Below, piece by piece: positions 54,136-63,525 of a stretch of 64,000 nt of DNA. Source of the stretch: Paenibacillus sp. MSJ-34 (GTDB lineage Bacteria > Bacillota > Bacilli > Paenibacillales > Paenibacillaceae); the NCBI RefSeq assembly GCF_018918005.1, contig NZ_JAHLPR010000010.1, forward strand, positions 1-64,000, in the 5' to 3' direction. Position 1 is the stretch's first letter. Every line of letters starts with the position of its first letter. A program made the translations under genes and the position numbers. Below the pieces are notes generated by a model, which saw only the letters and a list, made by a program, of their open reading frames with translations, made no database searches and had not been told where the DNA came from.

Positions 54136-54756
54136 GTGGGAATGTTCAAGCATATGGCGGAGCTTAACTTCGATGTGCTGAAGGAGGTCGGCAACATCGG
54201 GGCCGGTCATGCGGCTACCGCTTTGTCGCGCTTGCTGAATAAGCCGATCGACATGGCCGTTCCGTCCGTTCGACTTCTTTCGTTCGACGAGATTGCGGAA
54301 CAGGTAGGAGGAGCGGAACAGGTTGTCATCGCCATATTTTTACGCGTCGAGGGCGAAGCGCCCGGAAACCTCTTTTTTATTATGAAGCCTAATGCCGCCA
54401 AAAAATTGCTTCGCAATTTGGCGGGCATCGAAGTGGAATCGGAACATTTTTATTCGGAGATGGAACAGTCGGCACTCTGTGAAATAGGCAATATTTTGGC
54501 GGGATCCTACTTGACCTCGTTAGCCGATTTTACCCGGTTGTCCATGTTCCCGACCGTACCTGCGCTTGCCATCGATATGGCGGGAGCGATTCTAAGCTAC
54601 GGCTTGCTGCAATTCGGTCAGATGGGCGACGACGCCCTGCTGATCGATACGACGTTTCTGGAAGGGGAAGAGGAAGTCGAAGGCCAATTTTTTCTTATCC
54701 CGGATCCCGAGTCCTTCGCCAAAATATTCGGAGCATTGGGAGTGCCGTACGAATGA
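54136..54756 (+). CDS. cheC: CheY-P phosphatase CheC
   Basis: The 206-residue phosphatase keeps both active-site helices: Glu17/Asn20 in LKEVGNIGAGHAATALSRLL and Glu116/Asn119 in SALCEIGNILAGSYLTSLAD. CheC dephosphorylates CheY-P, binds CheD and so links adaptation to CheY. It starts at GTG 54136, 3 bp after cheW, and overlaps cheD by 4 bp. Confidence 0.96.
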   Translation: MGMFKHMAELNFDVLKEVGNIGAGHAATALSRLLNKPIDMAVPSVRLLSFDEIAEQVGGAEQVVIAIFLRVEGEAPGNLFFIMKPNAAKKLLRNLAGIEVESEHFYSEMEQSALCEIGNILAGSYLTSLADFTRLSMFPTVPALAIDMAGAILSYGLLQFGQMGDDALLIDTTFLEGEEEVEGQFFLIPDPESFAKIFGALGVPYE

Positions 54757-55250
54757 TCGATGACCGGCTGTTAGTGAAGGTGGGAATGGCCGATCTCAAC
54801 CTTGTGAAGGGTTCCGGCATCATTCGAACGACCGGGCTCGGTTCATGCGTCGGGCTCACGTTATACGATCCGGCAGCTTACATTGCCGGGATGGCGCATA
54901 TTATGCTTCCGTCCTCCGATACGGCGCGCGAAGGGAAGATGAACGTCGCGAAGTATGCCGATACGGCCATCCCCGAATTGCTGCGCTTGATGGAGCGGGC
55001 CGGCGCGGTTCGTTCGCGGCTTGCGGCGAAAATGGCGGGCGGCGCGCAAATGTTCGCTTTTCAATCGATGAGCGAAACGATGCGCATCGGCCCGAGAAAT
55101 GCGGAGACGTGCAAGAGCGTATTGCAGCAGCTTGCGATTCCGCTTCTGGCGGAGGATACCGGAGGCAATTACGGCAGGACGATCGAGATGGATTGCGAAA
55201 CCGGAATATTACATATACGGAGTGTACAATTTGGCGAGAAGGAAATATGA
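54753..55250 (+). CDS. cheD: Chemoreceptor glutamine deamidase CheD
   Basis: A 165-residue deamidase. Catalytic Cys32 is in TTGLGSCVGLTLYD and His49 in IAGMAHIMLPSS. The segment MSETMRIGPRNAETCKSVLQ and the end GRTIEMDCETGILHIRSV follow the family pattern. CheD deamidates receptor glutamines and raises CheC phosphatase activity. The start overlaps cheC; the end overlaps the next gene (ATGA). Confidence 0.96.
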   Translation: MIDDRLLVKVGMADLNLVKGSGIIRTTGLGSCVGLTLYDPAAYIAGMAHIMLPSSDTAREGKMNVAKYADTAIPELLRLMERAGAVRSRLAAKMAGGAQMFAFQSMSETMRIGPRNAETCKSVLQQLAIPLLAEDTGGNYGRTIEMDCETGILHIRSVQFGEKEI

Positions 55251-55672
55251 CTATGACAAAAACAATTCGATGGAATGCAGTTTTCGGGGCGGTCGGTTTC
55301 TTTATCACGTTTTTGATTTCCCTGAATAGCAATCTGTTTATGACCAGTTTCATTCGCGGCATTTATGCTTTTGTAATATGGTTTGCGCTTGCTTTTGTCG
55401 TACGTTTTGCTTTACAGCTTCTGGCGAGCGGAGGGAATGCGGAGAGCGCGGCAAAGCATGCCCTTGCCGCCGAAGACGACCGGAGGGGGGCGCAGTTGGA
55501 TGTAGTCACGCCGGACGAGACGGAGGATTTGCATCGATTGCTGAAACAACAGCCGGACGAGCAAGCGGGAGAAGCCGAATTTACGCCGTTGCAACCGCCC
55601 AAGCTTGTGAAAAAAGCCGAAGAAAACCCCGAACAGATCGTTCGGGCAATCCGTCACCTGACAGAAGAATAA
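55247..55672 (+). CDS. Membrane protein between cheD and sigD (hypothetical)
   Basis: A 141-residue protein read from ATG 55247, coupled to cheD by ATGA overlap. Two membrane segments form a hairpin: NAVFGAVGFFITFLISLNSN (9-28) and GIYAFVIWFALAFVVRFALQ (38-57). The remaining 80 residues are cytoplasmic, charged and Glu/Gln-rich. The ending PEQIVRAIRHLTEE looks like a short helix that could bind another protein. I recognise no family of known function. Paenibacilli seem to carry similar genes here, but I could not check this. Confidence 0.7.
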   Translation: MTMTKTIRWNAVFGAVGFFITFLISLNSNLFMTSFIRGIYAFVIWFALAFVVRFALQLLASGGNAESAAKHALAAEDDRRGAQLDVVTPDETEDLHRLLKQQPDEQAGEAEFTPLQPPKLVKKAEENPEQIVRAIRHLTEE

Positions 55673-55687
55673 GGAGGGTGAAGCGAT

Positions 55688-56473
55688 ATGATCGAGCAAA
55701 AAAATCCGCACTTAACCAACTTCGATCTGTGGGAAAAGTGGAAACTGGACGGAGATATCGAAGCGAAGAGAAGGTTGATCGAGCAATATTTGCCCATCGT
55801 CGAATTTGTCACCAATCGATTAGCGATTGGGCTTCCCAAAAATGTGTCCAAAGACGATTTGGCAAGCAACGGGGTTATGGGATTGATCGATGCGATTGAG
55901 AAGTTCGATTATATGCGGGGTTTGCAATTTGAAACGTACGCTTCGTGGCGCGTGCGCGGCGCCATATTGGACGGGCTGCGGCAAGGCGATTGGGTGCCGC
56001 GCTCGGTGCGCGAAAAAGCGAAAAAAATTGAGGACGCTTATCAAAAACTGGAGCAGCAATATTTGCGTTCCGTAACGGATCAGGAAATGAGCGAATATTT
56101 GCAAATCTCGGAGAAAGAGTTCCAAACGATGCTGCAAGAAGTTGCGGTGATGAGCATTTGTTCCTTGGAAGATCCGATTCGCGAGGAAGAATCCGAAACC
56201 CGGCTGTCTTTATTAGTGGATGAGAAGGCGAAAAATCCGGAATATACGGTAAACGAGTTTTATTTGAAAGAATCGTTAGTGAAAGGGATCGAAAGACTGA
56301 CGGAAAAAGAACGGACAGTAATCTCGCTATTTTATTACGATGATTTATCGCTCAGCGAAATTGCCGAAGTGATGTCGCTCTCGCCTTCGCGTATTTCCCA
56401 ACTGCATTCCAAAGCGATATTACGATTGAGAGGCGCGCTCGAAAAAAGCAGGACGCAGCTTCTGCAAAACTAA
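55688..56473 (+). CDS. sigD: Flagellar/motility sigma factor SigD (FliA/WhiG family)
   Basis: A 261-residue sigma-28-type factor that directs transcription of flagellin, receptors and autolysins. Region 2 is DLASNGVMGLIDAIEKFDYM, then GLQFETYASWRVRGAILDGL with RQGDWVPRSVREKAKK. Region 3 (SVTDQEMSEYLQISEKEFQT) and region 4, VISLFYYDDLSLSEIAEVMS, then LSPSRISQLHSKAILRLR, are complete. ATG at 55688 follows AAGGAGGGTG. No FlgM anti-sigma gene is in the window. Confidence 0.96.
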   Translation: MIEQKNPHLTNFDLWEKWKLDGDIEAKRRLIEQYLPIVEFVTNRLAIGLPKNVSKDDLASNGVMGLIDAIEKFDYMRGLQFETYASWRVRGAILDGLRQGDWVPRSVREKAKKIEDAYQKLEQQYLRSVTDQEMSEYLQISEKEFQTMLQEVAVMSICSLEDPIREEESETRLSLLVDEKAKNPEYTVNEFYLKESLVKGIERLTEKERTVISLFYYDDLSLSEIAEVMSLSPSRISQLHSKAILRLRGALEKSRTQLLQN

Positions 56474-56499
56474 TAGTTTGGAAAGGAGGGGATGATATT

Positions 56500-57906
56500 A
56501 TGACACAGCGGTTCGATCCGGAGCAATATTTGGACGTATCCATAACGGACGATAAGATGGAAGCGCATCTGTTTTTCAAAAAAATTGCGGAGGATTTCGA
56601 ATGTTCGGCCGAGCAATTGAAATCTTTCTGTAAAAGTCATAATATCGTGTACGGCGTGAAATACGAGGAGTTGAATCGTATCGCCAGCAACCCGAAAGCA
56701 TTTTTCGCAGGAAAAACGTTGATCGCGATGGGGAAACATCCAACGGACGGCAAGGACGGACGAATCCAGACGAACGTTAATTTCGACGACAGCGACAAGA
56801 GGCCGAAAGAACTGGCGGACGGTTCGGTCGATTATAAAGACGTTATCCAGTTGAACAACGCCCGCAAAGGGCAATTGATCGCGCAGCGAATTCCGCCCAC
56901 CGACGGAATTCCGGGCATGACGGTTACCGGCGAAGAAGTTCCGGGCAAGAAAGGCAAAGACGTACGCTTCAAGGTCGGGAAAAATGTCGTCGTCGATCCG
57001 GAGCAGCGGGCGATGTATGCGGCGATCGACGGCCTTGTCACCCAAACCGATAAGGATAAAATCAACGTCTTTCCGGTATATGAAGTAAACGGCGACGTCG
57101 ATTACAATACCGGCAATATCGATTTTGTCGGAACGGTTGTCGTGCGAGGCAATGTTCTGACCGGATTCCGCATTAAAGCGTCCGGCGACATCCGGGTGGT
57201 CGGCGGCGTCGAAGGCGCCGAGCTGGAAGCGGAAGGTTCGATCGAAATTACGAGCGGCATTATTGCGGGCAACAAAGGGTATGTTCGGGCCGGGCAAAAT
57301 GTGAAGAGCTCTTTTATTCAGGACGGGAACGTATTCGCCGGAAACGATGTCATCGTATCGCAAAGCATTATGCATTCGAATATCCGCGCGGGCAAAAGCG
57401 TCGTCTGCACCGGCACGAAAGGGCTGATCGTCGGAGGCATGCTGCAAGCCGGCGAGCGCGTGACCGCGAGAACGATCGGCAATTCGATGTCGACCGCTAC
57501 CGTCATCGAAGTCGGCGTGCTGCCCGATCTGCGCAACGAGCTGACGGAGCTTCGCAGCAAGCTGCGGGCGAGCGCGGATAATATGGACAAAACGGATAAA
57601 GCTCTGGCCATGCTGGATCAATTGGCGGCGGCGGGACAATTGTCGCCGGATCGGCTTGCGATGCGCATCAAGCTGAACGCGACGAAGAAACAGGCGCTGC
57701 AGGAGCAGGACGAAATGCGGGAGAGAATTCTAGAGCTCGAAAAGATGTTGGAAGAGACGCACACGGCGAAAGTGGAAGTAACCAAAACGATATACGGCGG
57801 AGCCAAAATCGTGATCGGCCGCTATACCCGTTTCATTAAAGATCCGACGGATCATGTATCCTTTCGTTTGAGCGAAGGGGAAGTCACGATGATTCCTTAC
57901 GTATAA
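56500..57906 (+). CDS. FapA-family (DUF342) protein
   Basis: The 468-residue protein has an N-terminal Jag/KOW-like segment followed by the FapA (DUF342) beta-helix: VNGDVDYNTGNIDFVGTVVV, then GFRIKASGDIRVVGGVEGAE and GKSVVCTGTKGLIVGGMLQA. A coiled coil follows in the C-terminal part (LTELRSKLRASADNMDKTDK, RERILELEKMLEETHTAK). The family is seen in flagellar and pilus operons, and polymer-forming scaffolds are proposed; function here is unknown. ATG or GTG near 56500 follows AAGGAGGGG. Confidence 0.85.
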   Translation: MTQRFDPEQYLDVSITDDKMEAHLFFKKIAEDFECSAEQLKSFCKSHNIVYGVKYEELNRIASNPKAFFAGKTLIAMGKHPTDGKDGRIQTNVNFDDSDKRPKELADGSVDYKDVIQLNNARKGQLIAQRIPPTDGIPGMTVTGEEVPGKKGKDVRFKVGKNVVVDPEQRAMYAAIDGLVTQTDKDKINVFPVYEVNGDVDYNTGNIDFVGTVVVRGNVLTGFRIKASGDIRVVGGVEGAELEAEGSIEITSGIIAGNKGYVRAGQNVKSSFIQDGNVFAGNDVIVSQSIMHSNIRAGKSVVCTGTKGLIVGGMLQAGERVTARTIGNSMSTATVIEVGVLPDLRNELTELRSKLRASADNMDKTDKALAMLDQLAAAGQLSPDRLAMRIKLNATKKQALQEQDEMRERILELEKMLEETHTAKVEVTKTIYGGAKIVIGRYTRFIKDPTDHVSFRLSEGEVTMIPYV

Positions 57907-57955
57907 TCGCATGTATTGCTAGGGCAAAAGATTACATGTTGCTGAGGTGATCGTA

Positions 57956-58270
57956 ATGAGTTTGAAAGCGGTCGAAATGCAAATCGCCATACCGCGAACG
58001 AACGACGCCGGTATCATGCAGGCCCAGTCTCAACATAAGGCGGTGGCGGATCAAGCGCAACTGGCGGGCCAAGCCGAGAAAACGACGGAAGAGATGCGGC
58101 AAAAGAACGCGAAGGTCGATGAAACGGCCCATCTGCCGATACGCGACGGCGAACGCCGGCAGAACGCTTACTACCGCCGAACCAAACGCAAGCAGGAGGA
58201 CGACGGCGGCGGGCAACAGGACGAACCCAAGCATCCGTACAAAGGACATCATATCGACTTGTCGTTGTAA
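57956..58270 (+). CDS. Conserved small hydrophilic protein after fapA (hypothetical)
   Basis: A 104-residue protein, ATG at 57956 after GAGGTG. The front MSLKAVEMQIAIPRTNDAGI and the tail KHPYKGHHIDLSL look like conserved ends. The middle is an Ala/Gln/Lys-rich helix and a charged low-complexity stretch (RRTKRKQEDDGGGQQDE). I recall similar short proteins next to flagellar/sigD genes in other Firmicutes, but no function is known. No membrane segment or cysteine is present. Confidence 0.6.
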   Translation: MSLKAVEMQIAIPRTNDAGIMQAQSQHKAVADQAQLAGQAEKTTEEMRQKNAKVDETAHLPIRDGERRQNAYYRRTKRKQEDDGGGQQDEPKHPYKGHHIDLSL

Positions 58271-58351
58271 ACAACTGGATTTTAGCAGTTAGAACGCGGC
58301 GAACTGCTTTGGGAACGCGGCTATTCTTTAACAATATGGTAGGTGATCGAA

Positions 58352-58927
58352 GTGGGATTTCAGCCATGGATTTATCTTGTCATCCTCGGGGCGATTGCCA
58401 TCGTATATGCGCTCATGCTGCCGAAGCCGCAATCGAAAACGGCGAATCACGAGGAAGTCGTCCAAGAAATCGAAGGGACGCTGGATCATTTTATGCAGGA
58501 AATCGCGGCCGAGAATGAACAGCTCGTCCAATTAGTCGGCCAAATGAAACAAGATTTCATCGTAAAGCAAACGATTTTGCAAGAGAAAAACGAGCGGTTG
58601 GAACAGCGATTGGAGCAGTTGGAGCTTCGCTGCAGCCAGTTGGAAGCGTTGAGGGAGCAAACGGCTTCCCAGCAAGCCGTTATGCAGGCGGAGGCGCTCC
58701 GGACCGCCGAGCCGCAGCCTGAAGCGACCGGAGAGGCGGAGAGCGCGTCTTCCGCCGATCAAGCGCAGGAAGCGGAAGAGCAATCGATTAAATCCCGATA
58801 CGCGGAATTGTTTGCTTTGCACGAGCAAGGGAAATCGATTGATCATATATCGAAACGAACGGGAATGAACCGCGGGGAAATCGGGCTCATATTGCAGCTT
58901 GCCAAACAGGAGGAGCGCCGTGTTTAG
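58352..58927 (+). CDS. SwrB-like membrane protein (DUF6115 type)
   Basis: A 191-residue protein. One N-terminal membrane segment (PWIYLVILGAIAIVYALML) precedes a coiled coil (LDHFMQEIAAENEQLVQLVG to RLEQRLEQLELRCSQLEALR) and a Glu/Ala linker. The C-terminal helix-turn-helix-like segment is YAELFALHEQGKSIDHISKR, then TGMNRGEIGLILQLAKQEE. This architecture and the position after sigD match SwrB of B. subtilis, which activates the export gate. GTG at 58352 is favoured by length of spacing; GTG at 58343 is possible. It overlaps the next gene by 8 bp. Confidence 0.75.
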   Translation: MGFQPWIYLVILGAIAIVYALMLPKPQSKTANHEEVVQEIEGTLDHFMQEIAAENEQLVQLVGQMKQDFIVKQTILQEKNERLEQRLEQLELRCSQLEALREQTASQQAVMQAEALRTAEPQPEATGEAESASSADQAQEAEEQSIKSRYAELFALHEQGKSIDHISKRTGMNRGEIGLILQLAKQEERRV

Positions 58928-59564
58928 AAATCGCACTTTTTTATTCGGACTCGGCACGGGGGTTATCGTCGCAGCCGTCGCTTTGCAGGTTATGCTGATC
59001 GGGAAGGCGCAGACGGATGCCGCGGTCCGGCCCGCGCTTACGAAAGAACAATTGGAGTTGGAAGCGTCAAAGCTCGGCTTGAAAGTGTATGCGGCGGAAG
59101 AAGTACTATATACCGAACAGGAACTGGAGCGGAAACTGCAAGAGAGGTCGCAGCTTGAGCCGCCAAAAGAGGGCGATGCGGGCGCGGTTCAGGATGCGAA
59201 GCCGCAAGTTTCCGACGCCGAAGGGCAAGCCCAATCCGACGGAGCGCAGCGCGCCGAAGCCGGGGATTTGAACGGAAACACCGCGGAGGCTGCGGACGGT
59301 ACGCCGCCGAAAACGGTTAAACAGGAGATACCGAAGAAACCGGCCAAGGAAGCGAAAAACGTCAAAGTAACGATCAAGCCCGGCATGTCGCTGCGCATGG
59401 TAGCCGCCGCTTTGGAGAAGGCGGGAGTCGTGAAAGACGCGGATACGTTTATCGATTACGGCGTGCAAGCGGAAATCAATTCCATCATTCAGCCGGGAAC
59501 GTATGAATTCGGGCCGAATACGGACATGGATGCAATTGCCGGCAAAATTACGAAAAAGAAATAA
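58920..59564 (+). CDS. Membrane protein with YceG/MltG LysM-like domain only
   Basis: GTG at 58920 follows CAGGAGGAG inside the end of the SwrB-like gene. The 214-residue product has a membrane anchor (FLFGLGTGVIVAAVALQVML), a low-complexity Ala/Gln/Glu linker and a C-terminal domain, VKVTIKPGMSLRMVAAALEK, then AGVVKDADTFIDYGVQAEIN and IIQPGTYEFGPNTDMDAIAG. That matches the LysM-like part of endolytic transglycosylase MltG (YceG). The catalytic half of MltG is absent, so it is not expected to cut peptidoglycan. It is the last gene of the fla/che transcript. Confidence 0.75.
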   Translation: MFRNRTFLFGLGTGVIVAAVALQVMLIGKAQTDAAVRPALTKEQLELEASKLGLKVYAAEEVLYTEQELERKLQERSQLEPPKEGDAGAVQDAKPQVSDAEGQAQSDGAQRAEAGDLNGNTAEAADGTPPKTVKQEIPKKPAKEAKNVKVTIKPGMSLRMVAAALEKAGVVKDADTFIDYGVQAEINSIIQPGTYEFGPNTDMDAIAGKITKKK

Positions 59565-59587
59565 AACAGATCGCGAACGTTGCCATC

Positions 59588-59643
59588 AAAATCGGAAGCG
59601 GCCCGATGAGAGATACTCATCAATATGGTTGCATCCGATTTTT
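59588..59643 (+). terminator. Terminator of the fla/che operon, overlapping the rpsB promoter
   Basis: AAAATCGGA (59588-59596) pairs with TCCGATTTTT (59634-59643), and GATGAG-AGATA-CTCATC forms an inner hairpin. The closing arm ends in a T-run that overlaps the spacer of the next promoter. Confidence 0.6.
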
Positions 59644-59657
59644 AATTATGGTATATT
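59629..59657 (+). promoter_or_regulatory. Promoter of rpsB-tsf
   Basis: TTGCAT (59629-59634), 17-bp spacer, TATATT (59652-59657) with an extended TGG before the -10. A leader of about 120 nt follows, with CGCCG near 59692 able to pair with CGGCG near 59743, just before the rpsB ribosome site; autoregulation is possible but not shown. Confidence 0.75.
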
Positions 59658-59783
59658 AACTGATGGTGTTAAAAACACACGCCGGTTAATTTTGCCAAGG
59701 GTGCTTTTCGGAAAACGGAAAGTTTTGGTCGAAAGATGAGATCGGCGGAGGATCAAGAAAACCAATAAGGAGGTGTGCAAGAT

Positions 59784-60482
59784 ATGGCAGTCATTTCCAT
59801 GAAACAGCTATTGGAAGCTGGGGTGCACTTCGGTCATCAGACTCGTCGCTGGAACCCGAAAATGGATCGTTATATCTTCACAGAAAGAAACGGTATTTAT
59901 ATCATCGATTTGCAAAAAACGGTGAAAAAAGTTGAGGAAGCTTATAATTTCGTGAAATCGATCGCTGAAGAAGGCGGCACGATGCTGTTCGTCGGCACGA
60001 AGAAGCAAGCTCAAGATTCGGTGAAAGAAGAAGCCGAACGTTGCGGCATGTTCTACATCAACCAACGTTGGTTGGGCGGTACGCTGACGAATTTTCAAAC
60101 GATTCAAAAACGGATCGACCGTTTGAAAGAACTCGAGAGATGGGAAGAAGACGGCACGTTTGAAGTTCTTCCGAAGAAAGAAGTTATCTTGCTTCGCAAA
60201 GAAAAAGCCCGTCTCGAAAAATTCCTCGGCGGAATCAAAAACATGAAAGGCTTGCCTAGCGCTCTGTTCGTTATCGACCCGCGCAAAGAGCGCATCGCCG
60301 TTGCGGAAGCGCGCAAACTCGGCATCCCGATCGTAGGTATCGTCGATACGAACTGCGATCCGGACGAAATCGATTATGTCATTCCGGGTAACGATGACGC
60401 GATTCGTGCGGTGAAATTGCTGACAGGCAAAATTGCCGATGCGGTAATCGAAGCCAATCAAGGCGAGCAAATGTCAGTTTAA
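59784..60482 (+). CDS. rpsB: 30S ribosomal protein S2
   Basis: Length is 232 residues, as normal. S2 lies on the 30S body near S1 in Gram-negatives and helps mRNA binding. Landmarks are [20 protein letters not shown], then [40 protein letters not shown] and [23 protein letters not shown] at 59784 follows AAGGAGGTG; a longer start at 59775 overlaps it. Followed by tsf after an attenuator-like hairpin. Confidence 0.98.
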   Translation: MAVISMKQLLEAGVHFGHQTRRWNPKMDRYIFTERNGIYIIDLQKTVKKVEEAYNFVKSIAEEGGTMLFVGTKKQAQDSVKEEAERCGMFYINQRWLGGTLTNFQTIQKRIDRLKELERWEEDGTFEVLPKKEVILLRKEKARLEKFLGGIKNMKGLPSALFVIDPRKERIAVAEARKLGIPIVGIVDTNCDPDEIDYVIPGNDDAIRAVKLLTGKIADAVIEANQGEQMSV

Positions 60483-60499
60483 TTGAACGCAATTAAATG

Positions 60500-60544
60500 A
60501 AAAGGGTGGTTGGTAGGTGTGGAACCTCCCGCCGCCCTTTTTTT
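60500..60544 (+). terminator. Attenuator or partial terminator between rpsB and tsf
   Basis: AAAGGGTGG (60501-60509) pairs with CCGCCCTTT (60532-60540), with an internal AGGT/ACCT hairpin and a seven-T run. It would lower tsf transcription relative to rpsB. Confidence 0.75.
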
Positions 60545-60580
60545 GAAACGAAAAACCAATTTCTGTGGAGGGAATATATT

Positions 60581-61231
60581 ATGGCAGTTACTGCTAGCAT
60601 GGTAAAAGAATTGCGCGAAAAAACAGGAGCGGGAATGTTGGATTGCAAAAAGGCGCTTGAGGAAGCGAACGGCGACTTGACGAAAGCGGCTGAAGTGCTG
60701 CGCGAAAAAGGTTTGGCCGCTGCGGCGAACAAAGCGGGCCGCATTGCGACGGAAGGCGTTGTAGAATCGTACATTCATGCAGGCGGACGGATCGGCGTGC
60801 TGGTCGAAATCAACTGCGAAACAGACTTTGTTGCGAAAACGGATCAATTTAAGGAATTCGCGCGCGATATCGCGATGCATATCGCTGCAACCAACCCTCG
60901 TTACGTGCGCCGCGAAGAAGTTCCGGCCGATGAAATCGAGAAGGAAAAAGAAATCTTGAAATCGCAAGCGCTGAATGAAGGCAAACCTGAGAAAATTGTC
61001 GAGAAAATGGTGGAAGGACGCATCGGCAAATTTTTCGAAGAGCATTGCTTAATGGAACAAGCCTTCGTTAAAGATCCGGACAAATCGATCGAAACGTTGC
61101 TGAAAGAAAAAATTAGCGCGATCGGAGAAAATATTTCGATCCGTCGTTTCGCTCGCTACGAGCTTGGCGAAGGTCTTGAGAAGAAGCAAGAAAACTTCGC
61201 GGAAGAAGTTATGGCGCAAGCGAATCTGTAA
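60581..61231 (+). CDS. tsf: Elongation factor Ts
   Basis: The 216-residue short form of EF-Ts found in Bacillales; it exchanges GDP on EF-Tu. The N-terminal UBA-like motif is [20 protein letters not shown], followed by [20 protein letters not shown] and the core motif [23 protein letters not shown] at 60581 follows GGAGGG. A strong terminator follows. Confidence 0.98.
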   Translation: MAVTASMVKELREKTGAGMLDCKKALEEANGDLTKAAEVLREKGLAAAANKAGRIATEGVVESYIHAGGRIGVLVEINCETDFVAKTDQFKEFARDIAMHIAATNPRYVRREEVPADEIEKEKEILKSQALNEGKPEKIVEKMVEGRIGKFFEEHCLMEQAFVKDPDKSIETLLKEKISAIGENISIRRFARYELGEGLEKKQENFAEEVMAQANL

Positions 61232-61241
61232 ACTTTCGTAA

Positions 61242-62125
<884 letters not shown>

Positions 62126-62126
<1 letters not shown>

Positions 62127-62680
62127 TGCCACAAGGAGTTAAGAAAAATGCCGAAGAACGTATGGAGAAAGCGATCGGAGCCTTAAAGCGCGATTTGGCG
62201 ACACTGCGCGCCGGACGCGCGTCCGCAGCATTGCTCGACCGGATTCAGGCGGAATACTATGGAGCGATGACGCCGATCAATCAATTGGCGAACATTAATA
62301 CGCCTGATTCCCGCACTTTGATTATTCAGCCATGGGATAAGTCGTCGCTGGCGGACATCGAGCGCGCAATTTTGAAATCCGATCTTGGCTTGACGCCGGC
62401 TAACGACGGAAGTCAAATTCGTCTTGCGATTCCTCCGCTTACGGAAGAACGGCGGATTGAGTTGGTCAAGTCGACGAAAAAATTCGGCGAAGAAGCGAAA
62501 GTGGCGATTCGGAACATTCGCCGCGACGCGAACGACGAGATCAAAAAAATGGAGAAAACGGACATTTCCGAGGACGAATCGCGCAGACATCAGGACGAGA
62601 TTCAGAAAACGACGGATAAATTTATCGCTGAAGTCGATAAAATATTATCGGCGAAAGAAAAAGAAATTATGGAAGTATAA
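62126..62680 (+). CDS. frr: Ribosome recycling factor
   Basis: The 184-residue tRNA-shaped factor splits ribosomes with EF-G after termination. Key segments are [20 protein letters not shown], then [20 protein letters not shown] and [20 protein letters not shown] with [19 protein letters not shown]. It starts at GTG 62126, coupled to pyrH. AAGGGAGTG serves as its ribosome site. Confidence 0.97.
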
Positions 62681-62689
62681 CATTTTTCG

Positions 62690-62721
62690 CCCCTCCAAAA
62701 CGGTGGGGTTTGTTGTCTTTT
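62690..62721 (+). terminator. Weak terminator-like hairpin between frr and uppS
   Basis: CCCCTCC (62690-62696) pairs with GGTGGGG (62702-62708) with one T-T mismatch, followed by a U-rich but interrupted tail. Probably partial read-through into uppS, which starts 26 bp later. Confidence 0.5.
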
Positions 62722-62746
62722 CATCACCGGGGTTGGGGGAAACGCG

Positions 62747-63505
<759 letters not shown>

Positions 63506-63525
63506 CTCGATAGGGGATGTCTATA

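Noticed and set aside
54845-55246. Extended reading frame joining the cheD region to the downstream membrane protein
   Set aside because: The upstream part is an out-of-frame shadow of cheD; the real gene starts at the overlapping ATG at 55247.
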